NCBI GenBank assembly: GCA_037501455.1
Contig: CM074858.1
Location: 13,814,501 to 13,878,500, forward strand
From: Lantana camara
Taxonomy: Eukaryota > Streptophyta > Magnoliopsida > Lamiales > Verbenaceae
DNA: 64,000 nucleotides
Direction of reading: 5' to 3'
This document shows, in pieces, positions 33,665 through 45,220 of this stretch (position 1 is its first letter; each line of letters begins with the position of its first letter). The position numbers and the translations under genes are program-made. The notes beneath the pieces were generated by a model, which ran no database searches, was not told the origin of the DNA, and was given only the letters and a program-made list of their open reading frames with translations.

Positions 33665-33932
33665 TATGAGCTGTAATGAACTTTAGAAAGAATATGATGC
33701 ATGATGGTTAAGAATGACTTGCAGATAATCACTTAGGTAGAAATTTTCCAAGTAGTGACAATCAATACACGTAATGTCACATAATCATAGCAAAGATACG
33801 ACATACAAAGACACAGCAGACTAACATGTTAACTTATGGTCCTACTGGTATCTTGAAGCAACTCTAACATATAGTGCAACAGTTAAGAGAATAGAGCACC
33901 CTTCTAGTTAAGTCTCTCCTTAACTTAACCGG

Positions 33933-33944
33933 GCTCTGATACAA
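33933..33944 (-). other. Primer binding site, first copy (one mismatch)
   Basis: GCTCTGATACAA, against GCTCTGATACCA in the second copy at 37100-37111. This is the initiator-Met tRNA site on the minus strand, 7 bp from the LTR. Confidence 0.75.
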
Positions 33945-33951
33945 CTTTAGT

Positions 33952-34119
33952 TGTAGCGCCCCTTAACACTACAACCCCGCACCGTTGTACTTCCCGAGTG
34001 GATGTGAGACCTAGCATTCGAGAAATACTCCGGCGAATGGACAAGACTATATAATACCAGAGTATGAAATTTAAACGCAACGGAAAATAAACTTGAGCAA
34101 TAAAAAAGGACAATATATA
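33952..34119 (-). repeat. Stub of the middle LTR
   Basis: 168 bp matching the start of 37119-39169 (TGTAGCGCCCCTTAACACTA). Homology stops after CAATATATA, where copia sequence begins. Confidence 0.85.
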
Positions 34120-35950
34120 GAGAAAATAAAACTTTAAACTAAATACTTAGAGAAAATAAAACTTTAAACTAAAAACCCTTTTCAGGGTTTATTCTCCCGA
34201 AATCAGGCGTTTATATATAAACACCTAATTAAAATTAATTCCAAAATAAATCGGAATTAACTAGGAGAATGGGATATGGTTTCAAAGCTTAAACTCAGCC
34301 AAAACCACCTCCCAAAGTTGGATGGAAAAAATGAAATGCCAAGGCCCCTATTTATAGGGGAAAAACCGAGGGCAAAAATAGTAATTTCACCCCCCACTTG
34401 CGTGTGCAACATGGGCAAGAAAACCAAGGTGACCACGTCGTAGATCTCTCAGCCACGAGTCCAAAGCCGCCGGCCGCTCGCCGATCTGAGCTGTCACGCG
34501 CCCACACGCGCGACCACAAGGCGGCGCGTGTGATCACTTGCGATTTAGGTTTCCGGTGACGTGGCCTCTTCTGGAGCTGCCACGTGTCCGGGTCTGGTCC
34601 GACCCGGAGCCGGACCCGGTTTGACCCTATCCGCGAACCGACCCGTTGACCCTGCACTGACCCATTTGACCGACCCGGTCCAGATCAAATATGGACCGTT
34701 GATTCATGATGACGTGGTGCGATCTGGGCCGTCCACGTGTCGCACACGTGGCGTACCACGCGGCTTCCCAGTCAGCGCCACCTGGGCCCACTTGCTGACG
34801 TGGCGTGACACGTCAGCAATTTTTTTTTTTTTAAAAAAAAATCTAAAATTTTATTTTCTCCAAAATAAAATTCCGGGCATTTCCAACTCTTTGGAATTAC
34901 AATTTATTTTCTTAAAATAAATTTCTTGGCTATTTTCAAACACTTTGAAAATTTATTTCTTTCATTCCTTTTAACGTTTTATCTTCGGGTTTTCGATTGG
35001 GGCTTGCAGGGGGACCTGTAGGACTAATTAATTTTAGCTCCAAACGGGTTAATGTATTATCATCCCATGATAATAATTAATTACCGTTTAATAATATTTA
35101 ATTCCACTAAATAAATATTGTTGCACTCTAAAATTAATTAAATTACTCACGAATTTTTCGATCTAGAATAATTTTGCATTTTACTCTTCCGTGTAGATAT
35201 CCATGAAAAATAAATTAATACTAATATCATTTATTTTTCATTTCGAATTTGAAATTTCCTGATTCGCCTTAAGTTCAAATCTCTTGTACGTGAAACACAT
35301 TCAACATACAACTTCAGTGACGCATCACACGAAGTACTTTGGTCAAAGTTTTAATTCGAACTTTGCAAATCTATTTCAGGAATATCTTTTAACTTTCCAG
35401 CAAAGCCACAGATTCCTCGATCAATATTTCTCTTTGGCATATTTCATGTAATCACTGAACGTACATAGGTTTCGGTCATTCGATATCGAGACCTCACTTA
35501 TGAGTAAGTTACAATGATTAACACTACATGCCTAAAGTCGAAATACTACCAGGATTAAGAGTTCAATGCTCCATAAGATTTGTTCATTTTAGATAGTAGT
35601 TTAAAATGAACTATCTTAGTGGTCCAGTTCGATGTTTCCAAATCTATTGAAAATCATCAATGTGTTATAACTGGAAACTCCATTTCCCTATGACGAAAGA
35701 CTAATTATCTTATGTAACACATTATAGTCTCGATAAGAACTTATTCTTATCATATCGACTAGGACTTTAATAACACGTGATTTTGATATCCAAAGTCCTT
35801 TCCTATGAAACACATTTCATATAAGAATATCATCACACGTTATTAATTATGTTAATATACTCATAACTTGCGATAATTTCAGTTTTATTAATCCAACAAA
35901 ATACGAAGTATTTACAAAGAAATTGGATTTTCAGGGCACTAATCCCAACA
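34120..35950 (-). mobile_element. Truncated Ty1/copia-type LTR
   Basis: On the minus strand it begins TGTTGGGATTAGTGCCCTGA at 35950, similar in style to the C4 family LTR (TGTTAGGAATMGTGCCCTAG) but otherwise a different family. A TATA-like stretch (CCCCTATAAATAGGGG) lies near 34347-34362 on the minus strand. The interval 34400-34820 is GC-rich and full of ACGTG words. The 34120 end is abrupt and carries a 31-bp tandem duplication (AGAGAAAATAAAACTTTAAA). No coding part was found. The truncation coincides with loss of most of the middle LTR and part of the second gag. Confidence 0.6.
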
Positions 35951-36831
35951 GTACCAACCTTCCTTCGATATTCCTTCTCAGTATGCCCTCGTCTCTGACA
36001 GTACTCATAAATAATCTCTTCCTGAAGTTTTGGTGGTGCCTGTTGAGGCCTGGGCCAGGATTGCACTTGTTTCTTTCCGGAAGTTGACTTAAATGGTTCA
36101 GCGGGACGTTTGGATTCCTGGGATGACTTATAGGGTGGCACGGAACGATTGTCTGCTAGATGGACTTCCTTATGTATGGCCTCCGTTTTCATAGCCGTTT
36201 CTACAGCCTTAGTGTAGGTTTCCAATTCAAATGGAGCTAAGGCCCATCAAAGATTGAATCTAAGACCATCAACAAACCGTTTAATTTTGCAGCGTTCATC
36301 ATGTAGGATATGTGGGGTATACTGGATTAGCCTAACAAACTGAGCTTCATATTCGGCCACCGATGCTTTGCCTTGAATTAGATTCATAAACTCTGCTTCT
36401 CGGGCATCCCTAGTCACCTGGGGAATATACTTGTTGTAGAATATTCTTACAAAGTCATTCCACCCATGATTCACCTGATTTTCTGCCCAGACTCGTTTTG
36501 TATATTTTCACCAACTTAGGGCCGCTTCTTCGAGCATGAAGACAGCATACTGAACTCTTTCAGGTTCTTCAGGACTAATACCCATTGCTTCAAAGATTTT
36601 CTCAAGACTTGCTATCCAGTTTTCAGCCTTCACATCATTGGGTTCTCCGAAGAATTTAGGTGGATCCATCCGTAGAAACTTTTCTAAAGACTTCTCATTG
36701 TCACCTTTTGATCCATTAGCGCAGGTTTGCACTATCTCCTTTAAAGCATCTACCAGCTTAGAATTTCCTCCGACTGAGGATACATCTTCTCTTGGTGGAG
36801 TGCTTTCTTGGGCGGTTCTTCGGGGAGACAT
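35951..36831 (-). pseudogene. Second gag copy of the gag-only element, truncated
   Basis: The minus frame from Met at 36831 is nearly identical to 33664-32785 but ends at 35951 where copia LTR begins, so the second zinc finger and protease remnant are missing. It has the shared TGA (36244-36246), plus a private TGG to TGA change near 36505 in the SWWKYTK motif. The first finger is also degraded. Confidence 0.8.
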
Positions 36832-37099
36832 TATGAGTTGTAATGAACTTTAGAAAGAATATGATGCATGATGGTTAAGAATGACTTGCAGATAATCACT
36901 TAGGTAGAAAATTTCCAAGTAGTGACAATCAATACACGTAATATCACATAATCATAGCAAAGATACGACATACAAAGACAAAGGAGAATAACATGTTCAC
37001 TTATGGTCCTACTGGTATCTTGAAGCAACTCTAACATATAGTGCAACAGATAAGAGAATAGAGCACCCTTCTAGTTAAGTCTCTCCTTAACTTAACCAG

Positions 37100-37111
37100 G
37101 CTCTGATACCA
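37100..37111 (-). other. Primer binding site, second copy
   Basis: GCTCTGATACCA, complementary on the minus strand to initiator-Met tRNA, 7 bp from the LTR. Confidence 0.85.
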
Positions 37112-37118
37112 CTTTAGT

Positions 37119-39169
37119 TGTAGCGCCCCTTAACACTACAACCCCGCACCGTTGTACTTCCCGAGTGGATGTGAGACCTAGCATTCGAGAAATACTCCGG
37201 CGAACAGACAAGACTATATAATACCAGAGTATGAAATTTAAACGCAACGGAAAATAAACTTGAGCAATAAAAGAGGACAATATATAACGAAACACATATT
37301 ATTAAGTTGGATAAGTAATTACAACGATAGATCTAATTTCATAGGAGAGTGCTTATTGAAATAGGTACATGCACTCTTAGTATAATCCTGATTAGCTAAG
37401 ATATGACACCTTAAAGCTTCAAGATACCTCTAAGGCGTCGTTCCGTGGATTCCTGAAATCATGCATTTGAAACCAGGCGAGAGGTTAGTCAAAGTGACTA
37501 AGTGAAGGGGGTGTAATAACTTATAGGTATAAGTATATGTATATATATTTATATGATCAAGAAGATCTTGATGAAAATATTGGCAATAGGATATAGCAAA
37601 TAGGGAACGGTTCATAGTAATTGTTGAAATAGGGATAGGGGTAATTGGAAATCTTTGTAGAAATATGAACCTTTTGTAACAAGAACTTTAATACCCGCAA
37701 GCTAGGCCTCTCCATCCGTAACTCCTTAAATCATGATAAAATAGTAACGGCGTTGATCAAGACACCAATACTTCAATAAAATCAATATGATAATAACTCC
37801 GCTACTCCTTGGTGTCAGTAGGGAAGCCAACCCTAGAGACCATGAACACGATTCGGGAGGCAGCTATCTCTCCCTCATCCCTTGGCGTGGAGTAAATAAC
37901 CTCCAGTTAAACCACTAACAAGAGGTGGTGGCAGTCCGTAGCACCAACAATACCCTCGGCCCGATACCTTCAGGGTAATTGCTCGCTACGGATACAGCCG
38001 GGGCCCATGACATGAATCAAGAACAATATTTTGCTTGCATAACCCGGAATCAATGTTTTGATAAAGTGGACTTGAAATATATAATGTCTTAGTAAAACGT
38101 TGATTCCGGCATGAAAGTATTTTTCCTTTAAAAGGAACATTGTAGTACAATAATATATATATAGGGTAGTAAATCAAAATGATAGGTAGGCTCGGAAATT
38201 GTTTTTATATAGATACATATGTATAACATGATTCCAGTTGAAAACATTTTAACCCTCACCGAGTGTCTTGATGGTCTAGATAAAATCCTTGGGATTCCAC
38301 TGTTCAATTATATCCTCGCCTTGTTGAGAGGGTGAGAATTGGGGCGTGAGGTTTAGGGAGAGAGGGAGTGATTTTTGTGTTGATTTTGTGAGTTATAAAT
38401 GATGCTTGAGGGGGGTATTGATAGGTAGTCATGAGGGGTCTTTGAGCAATTTATGAAAGTTTAAGGGAGATGTGGTTGTCTATTATTTCAACAAATGCTT
38501 GGTAATTATTTAAGAGATGTGGTTAAATTACATCTTAAACAAATGCTTGGTAATTATATAGGTAATGTGGAGAAATTACATTCATTTAATTAAATCTTCT
38601 AGAAGCTCATGTCGTCATGAATGATGTCATATTGAATAAAAACAAATGTAAAATAATATAAAATTTATTCAAGAGTCGAGAGGTAAAAACTTGAAGTAGT
38701 GAATTAATGAAAGAACGAGTGAAAAATAAGCTTCGTTTTGATTATAAATGTGGAATATTTAGAGCTTTCGTTTATAAATTATGAATATTAAAGATGATGA
38801 AAATCATAAGAAAATTATATAGACGAAGCTATGATAAAGTTTAAAGTTTGGAAAAATCATTATTATTTAGAGAAAAATTCAATGATCGTTTTAAGTATAA
38901 TTTCGACTATTGAATAAAAGCTAATTTGTTTAAAATAAAATGACAATTTTTTAAAAAGGAAAATATTTATAAAATATGCTATGATTGGAATCAAGTTTTG
39001 GTAAATGCATGAAAATTCACAAAATAATTCATGGATCGTTTTGACTATAATGTTGAATAGGGAAAACGTTGAAATTTGGAAATATCTAAATTTAGGGTTA
39101 AGGTAGGGTTTTTGGCCGGTTTTGGTTACTACGGGAGTTAAAATGAGAATTAGGGTTTGGGCTGTTACA
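37119..39169 (-). repeat. Right LTR of the gag-only element
   Basis: 2051 bp with TG..CA ends; matches 30326-32375 closely. The target duplication GGCCC follows. Confidence 0.9.
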
Positions 39170-40291
39170 GGCCCAATTGAGCAACTTGGGCAGCAAGTTC
39201 TTACACATGATTGAGTCCTAATTGGTTTAGGATTTGCATGGAGGCTTGAAGGCTATTATTCACACAACTTAGAAGTAGATTGGACCTAACTTTTCTACAC
39301 CATCTCATACGTAGCAATTCTGAGGGATTTGAAGGGCACCCTGCAGCTTTTGAGGACATCCGAGAGCATCACAACCATTCATCTAGAGTTTCTTTTGATT
39401 TCTTGTTTTAGTTAGATTTTGTTTTTTTTAATCTATTTTATGCTTTTGGATTTTATGGCTATAAACATCTAATTTTGTAATACTTAGGTATAGATTGATG
39501 ATTCGGTTGAGACATCGTGAGACCAAATTATTTTTAATTTTCAATATAATTCGAGTATTTATTAATTCCCCGAGTGTATTGTTTATTGTGATTTATTTGC
39601 TTAGTGATAGTGCACGATCATCTAAGTAGATTTAATTACATAGTGCCATTCATGATGCATGGAGTTTATGTAATGCTTGATTGATGTCTGTGGTACATTA
39701 AAGAGAAGGATTGGTTGCAGTTCTGAACTTGTTAAGGGAATTAATAATCGGATTTAAATCTTGCACATGTCGTGACTTGGTTTATTCGGGTTAGTGTTCT
39801 CATAGATTTTGATGTTGTCTGTTCATTAAATCCTGTCGAGTGTCTCTAGGGTTGTGAAACAGATTAGGAAAAATAGATGTCTAGTGTCTCTAGGCTATTC
39901 GAGAATTTAAGTGAAAACGAGGCGGAGTCGAGTGTCTCTATCTGCTATAGCTAACCTATTTGAATTATTTGAAATTATTATTACGTCTGTGATCGATGTG
40001 AAAACTGAATTATGATCTCTAGCTAGGTGTTATTTCCTCCATTGATATTCTCCGATGTTTTGCGTGATTCTTCGTATTTATTTTAGTTGATTTTAATTGA
40101 TTTATTAGTTTAGTTAATTAGTTTGGATAACTCATAACCCTCTACTTTTACTTATTATTTCTTGTGAATTATCTTGTGATTTTAATTGAATTAATTTCTC
40201 CCAATTTGTGTGGATTCGACCCGTTTACACTATACTCTGTTTAGTCATAGACCGGATTTATATTTATTTTTGATGGATTCGACACCTATCA
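39170..40291 (+). mobile_element. Athila-like LTR, right part (LTR A)
   Basis: Continues 29852-30325. It ends CGACACCTATCA, followed by the primer site. The T-rich end and the nearby GTGGATTCGACCC word are typical of Athila-type LTR ends. No gene. The words GTCGAGTGTCTCTA and similar occur three times between 39835 and 39940. Confidence 0.6.
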
Positions 40292-40296
40292 AATTT

Positions 40297-40314
40297 TGGT
40301 GCTGTTGCCGGGGA
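40297..40314 (+). other. Athila-type primer binding site
   Basis: TGGTGCTGTTGCCGGGGA, close to the TGGCGCCGTTGCCGGGGA site of plant Athila-group elements (two mismatches). It is followed at once by the solo LTR target duplication GACTG (40313-40317). Confidence 0.7.
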
Positions 40315-41018
40315 CTGTGTTGGAAAACAGGAATCAGAAAGCAGCGAAAATTTAAAAATTTTCCAACAAAAGGATCTTGGACTCGCAATCGTGTATCCAA
40401 ATTCGTAGAGATAAGAAACTTACTTTTCAATAATCTTTCTTGAAGCGTTTCAAGCCACTCAAGAATGCTCTTCTGGCGGCTTGATCCCCTCTCCTTGGTA
40501 AAGCTCGAATCTTCAAAACTTCTAACTTGAAGCTCTCTAAAGATAGTCCACCAACTTAACTACAATCTAACTAGTAAGGATGCTAGTTCTCTAGTTAGTG
40601 TTTAGGCTTAACCTAGGGTTTATTTTATCTTGGAGAAAGGATGGTGTTCATGTTGGAAAACACGAATAAGAAAGCAGCGGAATTTAAAAATTTTTCCCAA
40701 CAAAAGGATCTAGGACTCGTAATCGTGTAACCAAATTCGTAAAGATAGAAAACTTACTTTTCTTTTATTCTTTCTTGAAGCGTTTCAAGCCACCCAAGAA
40801 CGCTCTTCTCGCGGCTTGATCCCCTCTCCTTTGGTAAAGCTCGAATCTTCAAACTTCTAACTTGAAGTCTCTAGAGAAAGTCCACCAACTTGATCACAAT
40901 CTAACTAGTAAGGATGCTAGTTCTCTAGTTAGTGTTTAGGCTTAACCTAGGGTTTAATTTAATCTTGGAGAAAGGAAGGTGTTCAACACATGAACCAAGA
41001 ATTGTCTATTAGCTCTAA

Positions 41019-41038
41019 AGGGGAGCTCGAGCTCCCCT
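41019..41038. repeat. 20-bp perfect palindrome next to the LTR TATA box
   Basis: AGGGGAGCTCGAGCTCCCCT, next to TATATATA. It is also perfect in the outer solo LTR (42636-42655) and the 3' LTR of C4 (62374-62393), and has one mismatch in the 5' LTR (54387-54406). Confidence 0.9.
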
Positions 41039-41378
41039 ATATATAGGAGGGAGTGCCGATCCAAATCCTTATTGGACAAGGATTTGGTTCCTCTCTCTCC
41101 TATTACTTGATCACCAAGTATTTTCCAACTTTGACTTTGAATTCTAATTCTAGTCAACTTTTAAGAGAGCTAAAAATATCCAAACTATTTTTGGATAATT
41201 TTATACTTTATTTATTATAAAATAAATAACTTATTTTTATCTAATTAATTAATTCATAATTAATTAACTAGATTATTTTCTCCAAAATTAGACTTTCTTT
41301 TTAATTCAAAATTAAACCAAAGTCTATTAAATAATTAACTAATTAATTATTTAATATATATATATATAATATATATAT

Positions 41379-41451
41379 ACACACGTGTGTGACACGTGTC
41401 ACAGTGACACGTGTCACTCACGTGAGCCACACGTGTGATTTCACACGTGTG
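41379..41451. repeat. ACGTG palindrome cluster in the copia LTR
   Basis: Six palindromes in 73 bp: ACACACGTGTGT, GTGACACGTGTCAC twice, CTCACGTGAG, and CACACGTGTG twice. The ACGTG core is also the G-box type core of plant promoters. Confidence 0.9.
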
Positions 41452-44212
41452 GAACCCTCTTGGCCCGATTAACTCGTTTAATCATTTTCAAGCCTCAACT
41501 CATGTAACCAAGTTGTTGTGTGTGACCCTCTAGGTTCTCAATTCAATTAGCAGTGACCCTAATTAATTAATTCACTAATTAATTAATCAGTCCACAGATT
41601 AAACGACCATAGTCTAGCAACAGGTGTTTAACCCCTAGCTGAATTGGAATGTTCGGATTCGACAGAACCTTTAAATCATTGATTCATGTGAGATACAATC
41701 CTCCTACTTACTATCTCTCAACCAAGATCTAGGGCAAGGGAATAATCAGAACCCTAATAATCTGGTCTTAAAGCTAAGTGCATTTCATATCCATTTGATC
41801 TCAATCCAAGAAACCCTTTTCTTGATGTCTTGATCTACTGCCTTGGCCAAGGACTCCATATGGCATATGAATGACTTACACAATAAGAGATCACCTTGCA
41901 AATGCAAGTGTAGGTCCTTTCTTGATTCTCATTCACTTTCACGAGTCACTTGTGCAGCCCCAGCATAAGCCTTGAATCAGTTGTCTAAGGCGACACCCTT
42001 TAAAGCTTATACCTAAGACTACAGAGTTAACTCATAAAGTGACAAGGAACCTCAAGTCTAAGGATCAATTAATCACATCAATGACTCGTGAGATATTTCC
42101 TAATCTGGAAGTTTCCATTTCCTGAAATAGAAACTTCCTTTCCCATTTAGGAATGTTCTCACACGGGGCGCCTCAGTGAACTCACTTATTAAAGTAAGCA
42201 CCCTCATGTATCACGCACGTATCAACTATACACTTTCCACCTCCATGAAACAAGGTGGTCCTTCTTAAGGGCGTGATCCCACAAGCAAGCCTTAGAGGAG
42301 TCAGGTTGACACTCCCACTGTCTGTAGGACTCATCGGCTTGGAGTATTTTACTAATCATGACTTATGTGATATAGGGCTCGTTTCATGAACCATTTCACC
42401 TAAATGGCAGAGTCCTAAAGTCATCAGGATTAGGGGAGTTCTCATACATGCACAGATAAAGTAAACGCATACCAAACAAGAGCATATAAAGAAGTGTTGC
42501 CTCAATTCGTTATTTCATTCAAAGATTGTCTGTGATTATAATAAGGAAAAGCACAAAGTGGATATACAATCGGCTTTCTAGGGCACTATTCCTAACAGTT
42601 CAACACATGAACCAAAAGAATTCAATCAATCATGAAGGGGAGCTCGAGCTCCCCTATATATAACCAAGAGAAGGGGCGGCCGATCCTAGTCCTTATGGAC
42701 TAAGGATTTGTTCCCTCTCTCTCTTATTACTTGATCATCAAGTAATTCCAACTTTGACTTTGAATTCTTATTCAAATCAACGTTTAAGAGAGCTAAAATA
42801 TCCAAACCCTTTTGGATATTATTATACTTTATTTATTAAATAAATAAATAACTTATTTTATCTAATTAATTAATTCGTAATTAATTAACTAGATTATTTT
42901 TCTCCAAAATAAGACTTTCTTTTTAATTCAAAATTAAACCAAAGTCTATTAAATAATTAACACATTAATTATTTAATATATATATATATATATACACACA
43001 CGTGTGAGACACGTGTCCCAAGGATACGTGCTCCTCACGTGACCCATACGTATGGTTTCACACGTGTGGAACCCTCTTGGCCCGATTAACTCGTTTAATC
43101 ATTTTCAAGCCTCAACTCATGTAACCAAGTTGTTGTGTGTGACCCTCTAGGTTCTCAATTCAATTAGCAGTGACCCTAATTAATTAATTCACTAATTAAT
43201 TAATCAGTCCACAGATTAAACGACCATAGTCTAGCAACAGGTGTTTAACCCCTAGCTGAATTGGAATGTTCGGATTCGACGGAACCTTTAAGTCATTGAT
43301 TCATGTGATATACAATCCTCCTACTTACTATCTCTCAACCATGATCTAAGGTAAGGGAATAATCAGAACCCTAATAATCTGGTCTTAAAGCTAAGTGCAT
43401 TTCATATCCATTTGATCTCAATCCAAGAAACCCTTTTCTTGATGTCTTGATCTATTGCCTTGGCCAAGGACTCCATATGGCATATGAATGACTTACACAA
43501 TAAGAGATCACCTTGCAAATGCAAGTGTAGGTCCTTTCTTAATTCTCATTCACTTTCATGAGTCACTTGTGCAGCCCCAGCATAAGCCTTGAATAAGTTG
43601 TCTAAGGCGACACCCTTTAAAGCTTATACCTAAGACTACAAAGTTAACTCATAAAGTGACATGGAACCTCAAGTCTAAGGATCAATTTATCACATCAATG
43701 ACTCGTGATATATTTCCTAATCTGGAAGTTTTCATTTCCTGAAATAGAAACTTCCTTTCCCATTTAGGAATCTTCTCACACGGGGCACCTCAGTGAACTT
43801 ACTTATGGAAGTAAGCACCCTCATGTATCACGCATGTATCAACTATACACTTTGCACCTCCATGAAACAGGTGGTCCTTCTTAAGGGCGTGATCCCACAA
43901 GCAAGCTTTAGAGGAGTCAGGTTGACACTCCCACTGTCTGTAGGACTCATCGGATTGGAGCATTTTACTAATCATGACTTATGTGATATAGGGCTCGTTT
44001 CATGAACCATTTCACCTAAATGGTAGAGTCCTAAAGTCACCAGGATTTGGGGAGTTCTCATACATGCACAATTAAAGTAAACGCATACCAAACTAGAGCA
44101 TATAAAGAAGTGTTGCCTTAATTCGTTATTTTATTCAAAGATTGTCTGTGATCACAATAAGGAAAAGTACAAAGCGGATATATAATCGGATTTTAGGGCA
44201 CTATTCCTAACA

Positions 44213-45220
44213 GACTGTGTTTTTTATCGATTTTATTTCTTTTTCTAAACAGGAGCATTCACGGCAAAGACGATCAATCAACAGTGTTTGCGAATGCGCA
44301 ACAATTCAACAATTATGTGAACATTCCATGGTGGGTTAACGAGATCCATTCTTCCTCTATTGATGAAATTAAAAATATGATAAGTGTTTTGGCTTTTAAC
44401 CTTGGTGCAGGTGTACCACAAGTAGCGAAGGTTTGTCAATTGTGTGCGAGCATGTTGCTTCCCACCGATGCGTGTCTATCCCTTCAAGAATACACTTTCA
44501 AAAATGTGGACCCATTCGGATATCAGCCTCCGATGTACAACCCATACTCCAATATGTACAATCCCGGATGGAATGATCACCCTAGCCTAAGTTATACCCC
44601 ACAATCTCAACCACCAAACTTCCAAAACTTCGGTTATTGTGCGAAAAAAAAAAAGAGTGAAAAGAAAAGATATGAAAAGAGAAAGAGCAACGAAGAAAAA
44701 CAAAATAAGATTGTGCAAAGGGTGAATTTGAAAGTGTGGGATTCAATTAAAGACTGGGGCAAAATTCTTAGTGTTAATGGTGAATAGAAGTGTCCATGTT
44801 TTGATTAGAGTAAATGATGTAAGCTTGGTGAGTAGTCACTTGATCCAAATTTCCGTAACCTTACCCTAAACCTACAGTACAAGCCCGAAAGACCTACTGA
44901 TCCGAGGTCTTGACTTAATTCCATTAGTGGAGATAGGTGCGAAGAGTGTATTCCAAAGTTGATGACTAGAGCTTAGGAGGAAATTGTGAAGTTGTCATTC
45001 TAATTTTTGTACATAGTATCGTTTGACTCACACACTACATAAGGGTTTACTTTCATATTAAATTTTGAGGATTTCTTGTTTACGAGTATTTGATTTCATT
45101 GGCTAGACTTGTTTAGGCGAGGGTTGATGGTTGCTAAGAGGAGAAGGTTTGATGAGGATGTGTTTTCTTAATTTCTGTATTACTCGGGGACGAGCAATGT
45201 TCAAGTGTGGGAGATTTTGT
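44213..45220 (+). mobile_element. Athila-like internal remnant
   Basis: Continues the Athila-like element after the solo LTRs and runs to a polypurine-like tract (AAGTGTGGGAGATTTTG, about 45203-45219). It holds a short gag-derived frame and no pol, so the element is a large-deletion derivative. Confidence 0.6.
44284..44787 (+). pseudogene. Athila-like gag fragment
   Basis: The frame contains a Cys-rich segment (CQLCASMLLPTDACLSLQE) and YNPYSNMYNPGWNDHPSLSY. This resembles the gag zinc finger and following region of plant Athila elements (normally CELCSGPH type, then YNPYSNTYNPGW). The segment before it is short and the tail after about residue 120 is a Lys/Glu-rich stretch with no domain. 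It is a fragment of gag, not a cellular gene. The start Met is only the first available. Confidence 0.65.

Larger units (their letters stand above)
30326..39169 (-). mobile_element. Tandem gag-only LTR element (LTR-gag-LTR-gag-LTR), interrupted by a copia LTR fragment
   Basis: The outer LTRs (30326-32375 and 37119-39169) begin TGTARCGCCCCTTAACACTA and end GGGCTGTTACA. The whole block is flanked by the 5-bp duplication GGCCC (30321-30325 and 39170-39174), so it integrated as one unit or grew in place afterwards. Between them are a complete internal region of only 1.58 kb (32376-33951, gag and a protease remnant, no RT or integrase), a 168-bp stub of a third LTR (33952-34119), foreign copia LTR sequence (34120-35950), and a partial second internal region (35951-37118). 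The element is non-autonomous. Its gag is Ty3-like. Confidence 0.8.
40651..42597 (-). mobile_element. Solo copia LTR (C4 family), inner, nested in the outer solo LTR
   Basis: 1947 bp, TG..CA ends, flanked by GTTCA at 40646-40650 and 42598-42602. Same family and orientation as the LTR it sits in, so two insertions and two LTR-LTR recombinations took place. It contains the dyad cluster at 41379-41451 and the palindrome at 41019-41038. Confidence 0.92.
40318..44212 (-). mobile_element. Solo copia LTR (C4 family), outer, interrupted by a second solo LTR
   Basis: Excluding the inner LTR it is about 1943 bp, starts TGTTGGAAAACAGG and ends GGGCACTATTCCTAACA. It is flanked by GACTG at 40313-40317 and 44213-44217. 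It is the reverse complement of the LTRs of the copia element at 52860-62760. A matched target duplication on a lone LTR shows that a full element once inserted here and lost its interior by recombination between its LTRs. Confidence 0.92.

Noticed and set aside
44640..44787. Lys/Glu-rich tail as a nuclear protein domain
   Set aside because: It follows a gag fragment directly and is low-complexity sequence in a retroelement remnant.
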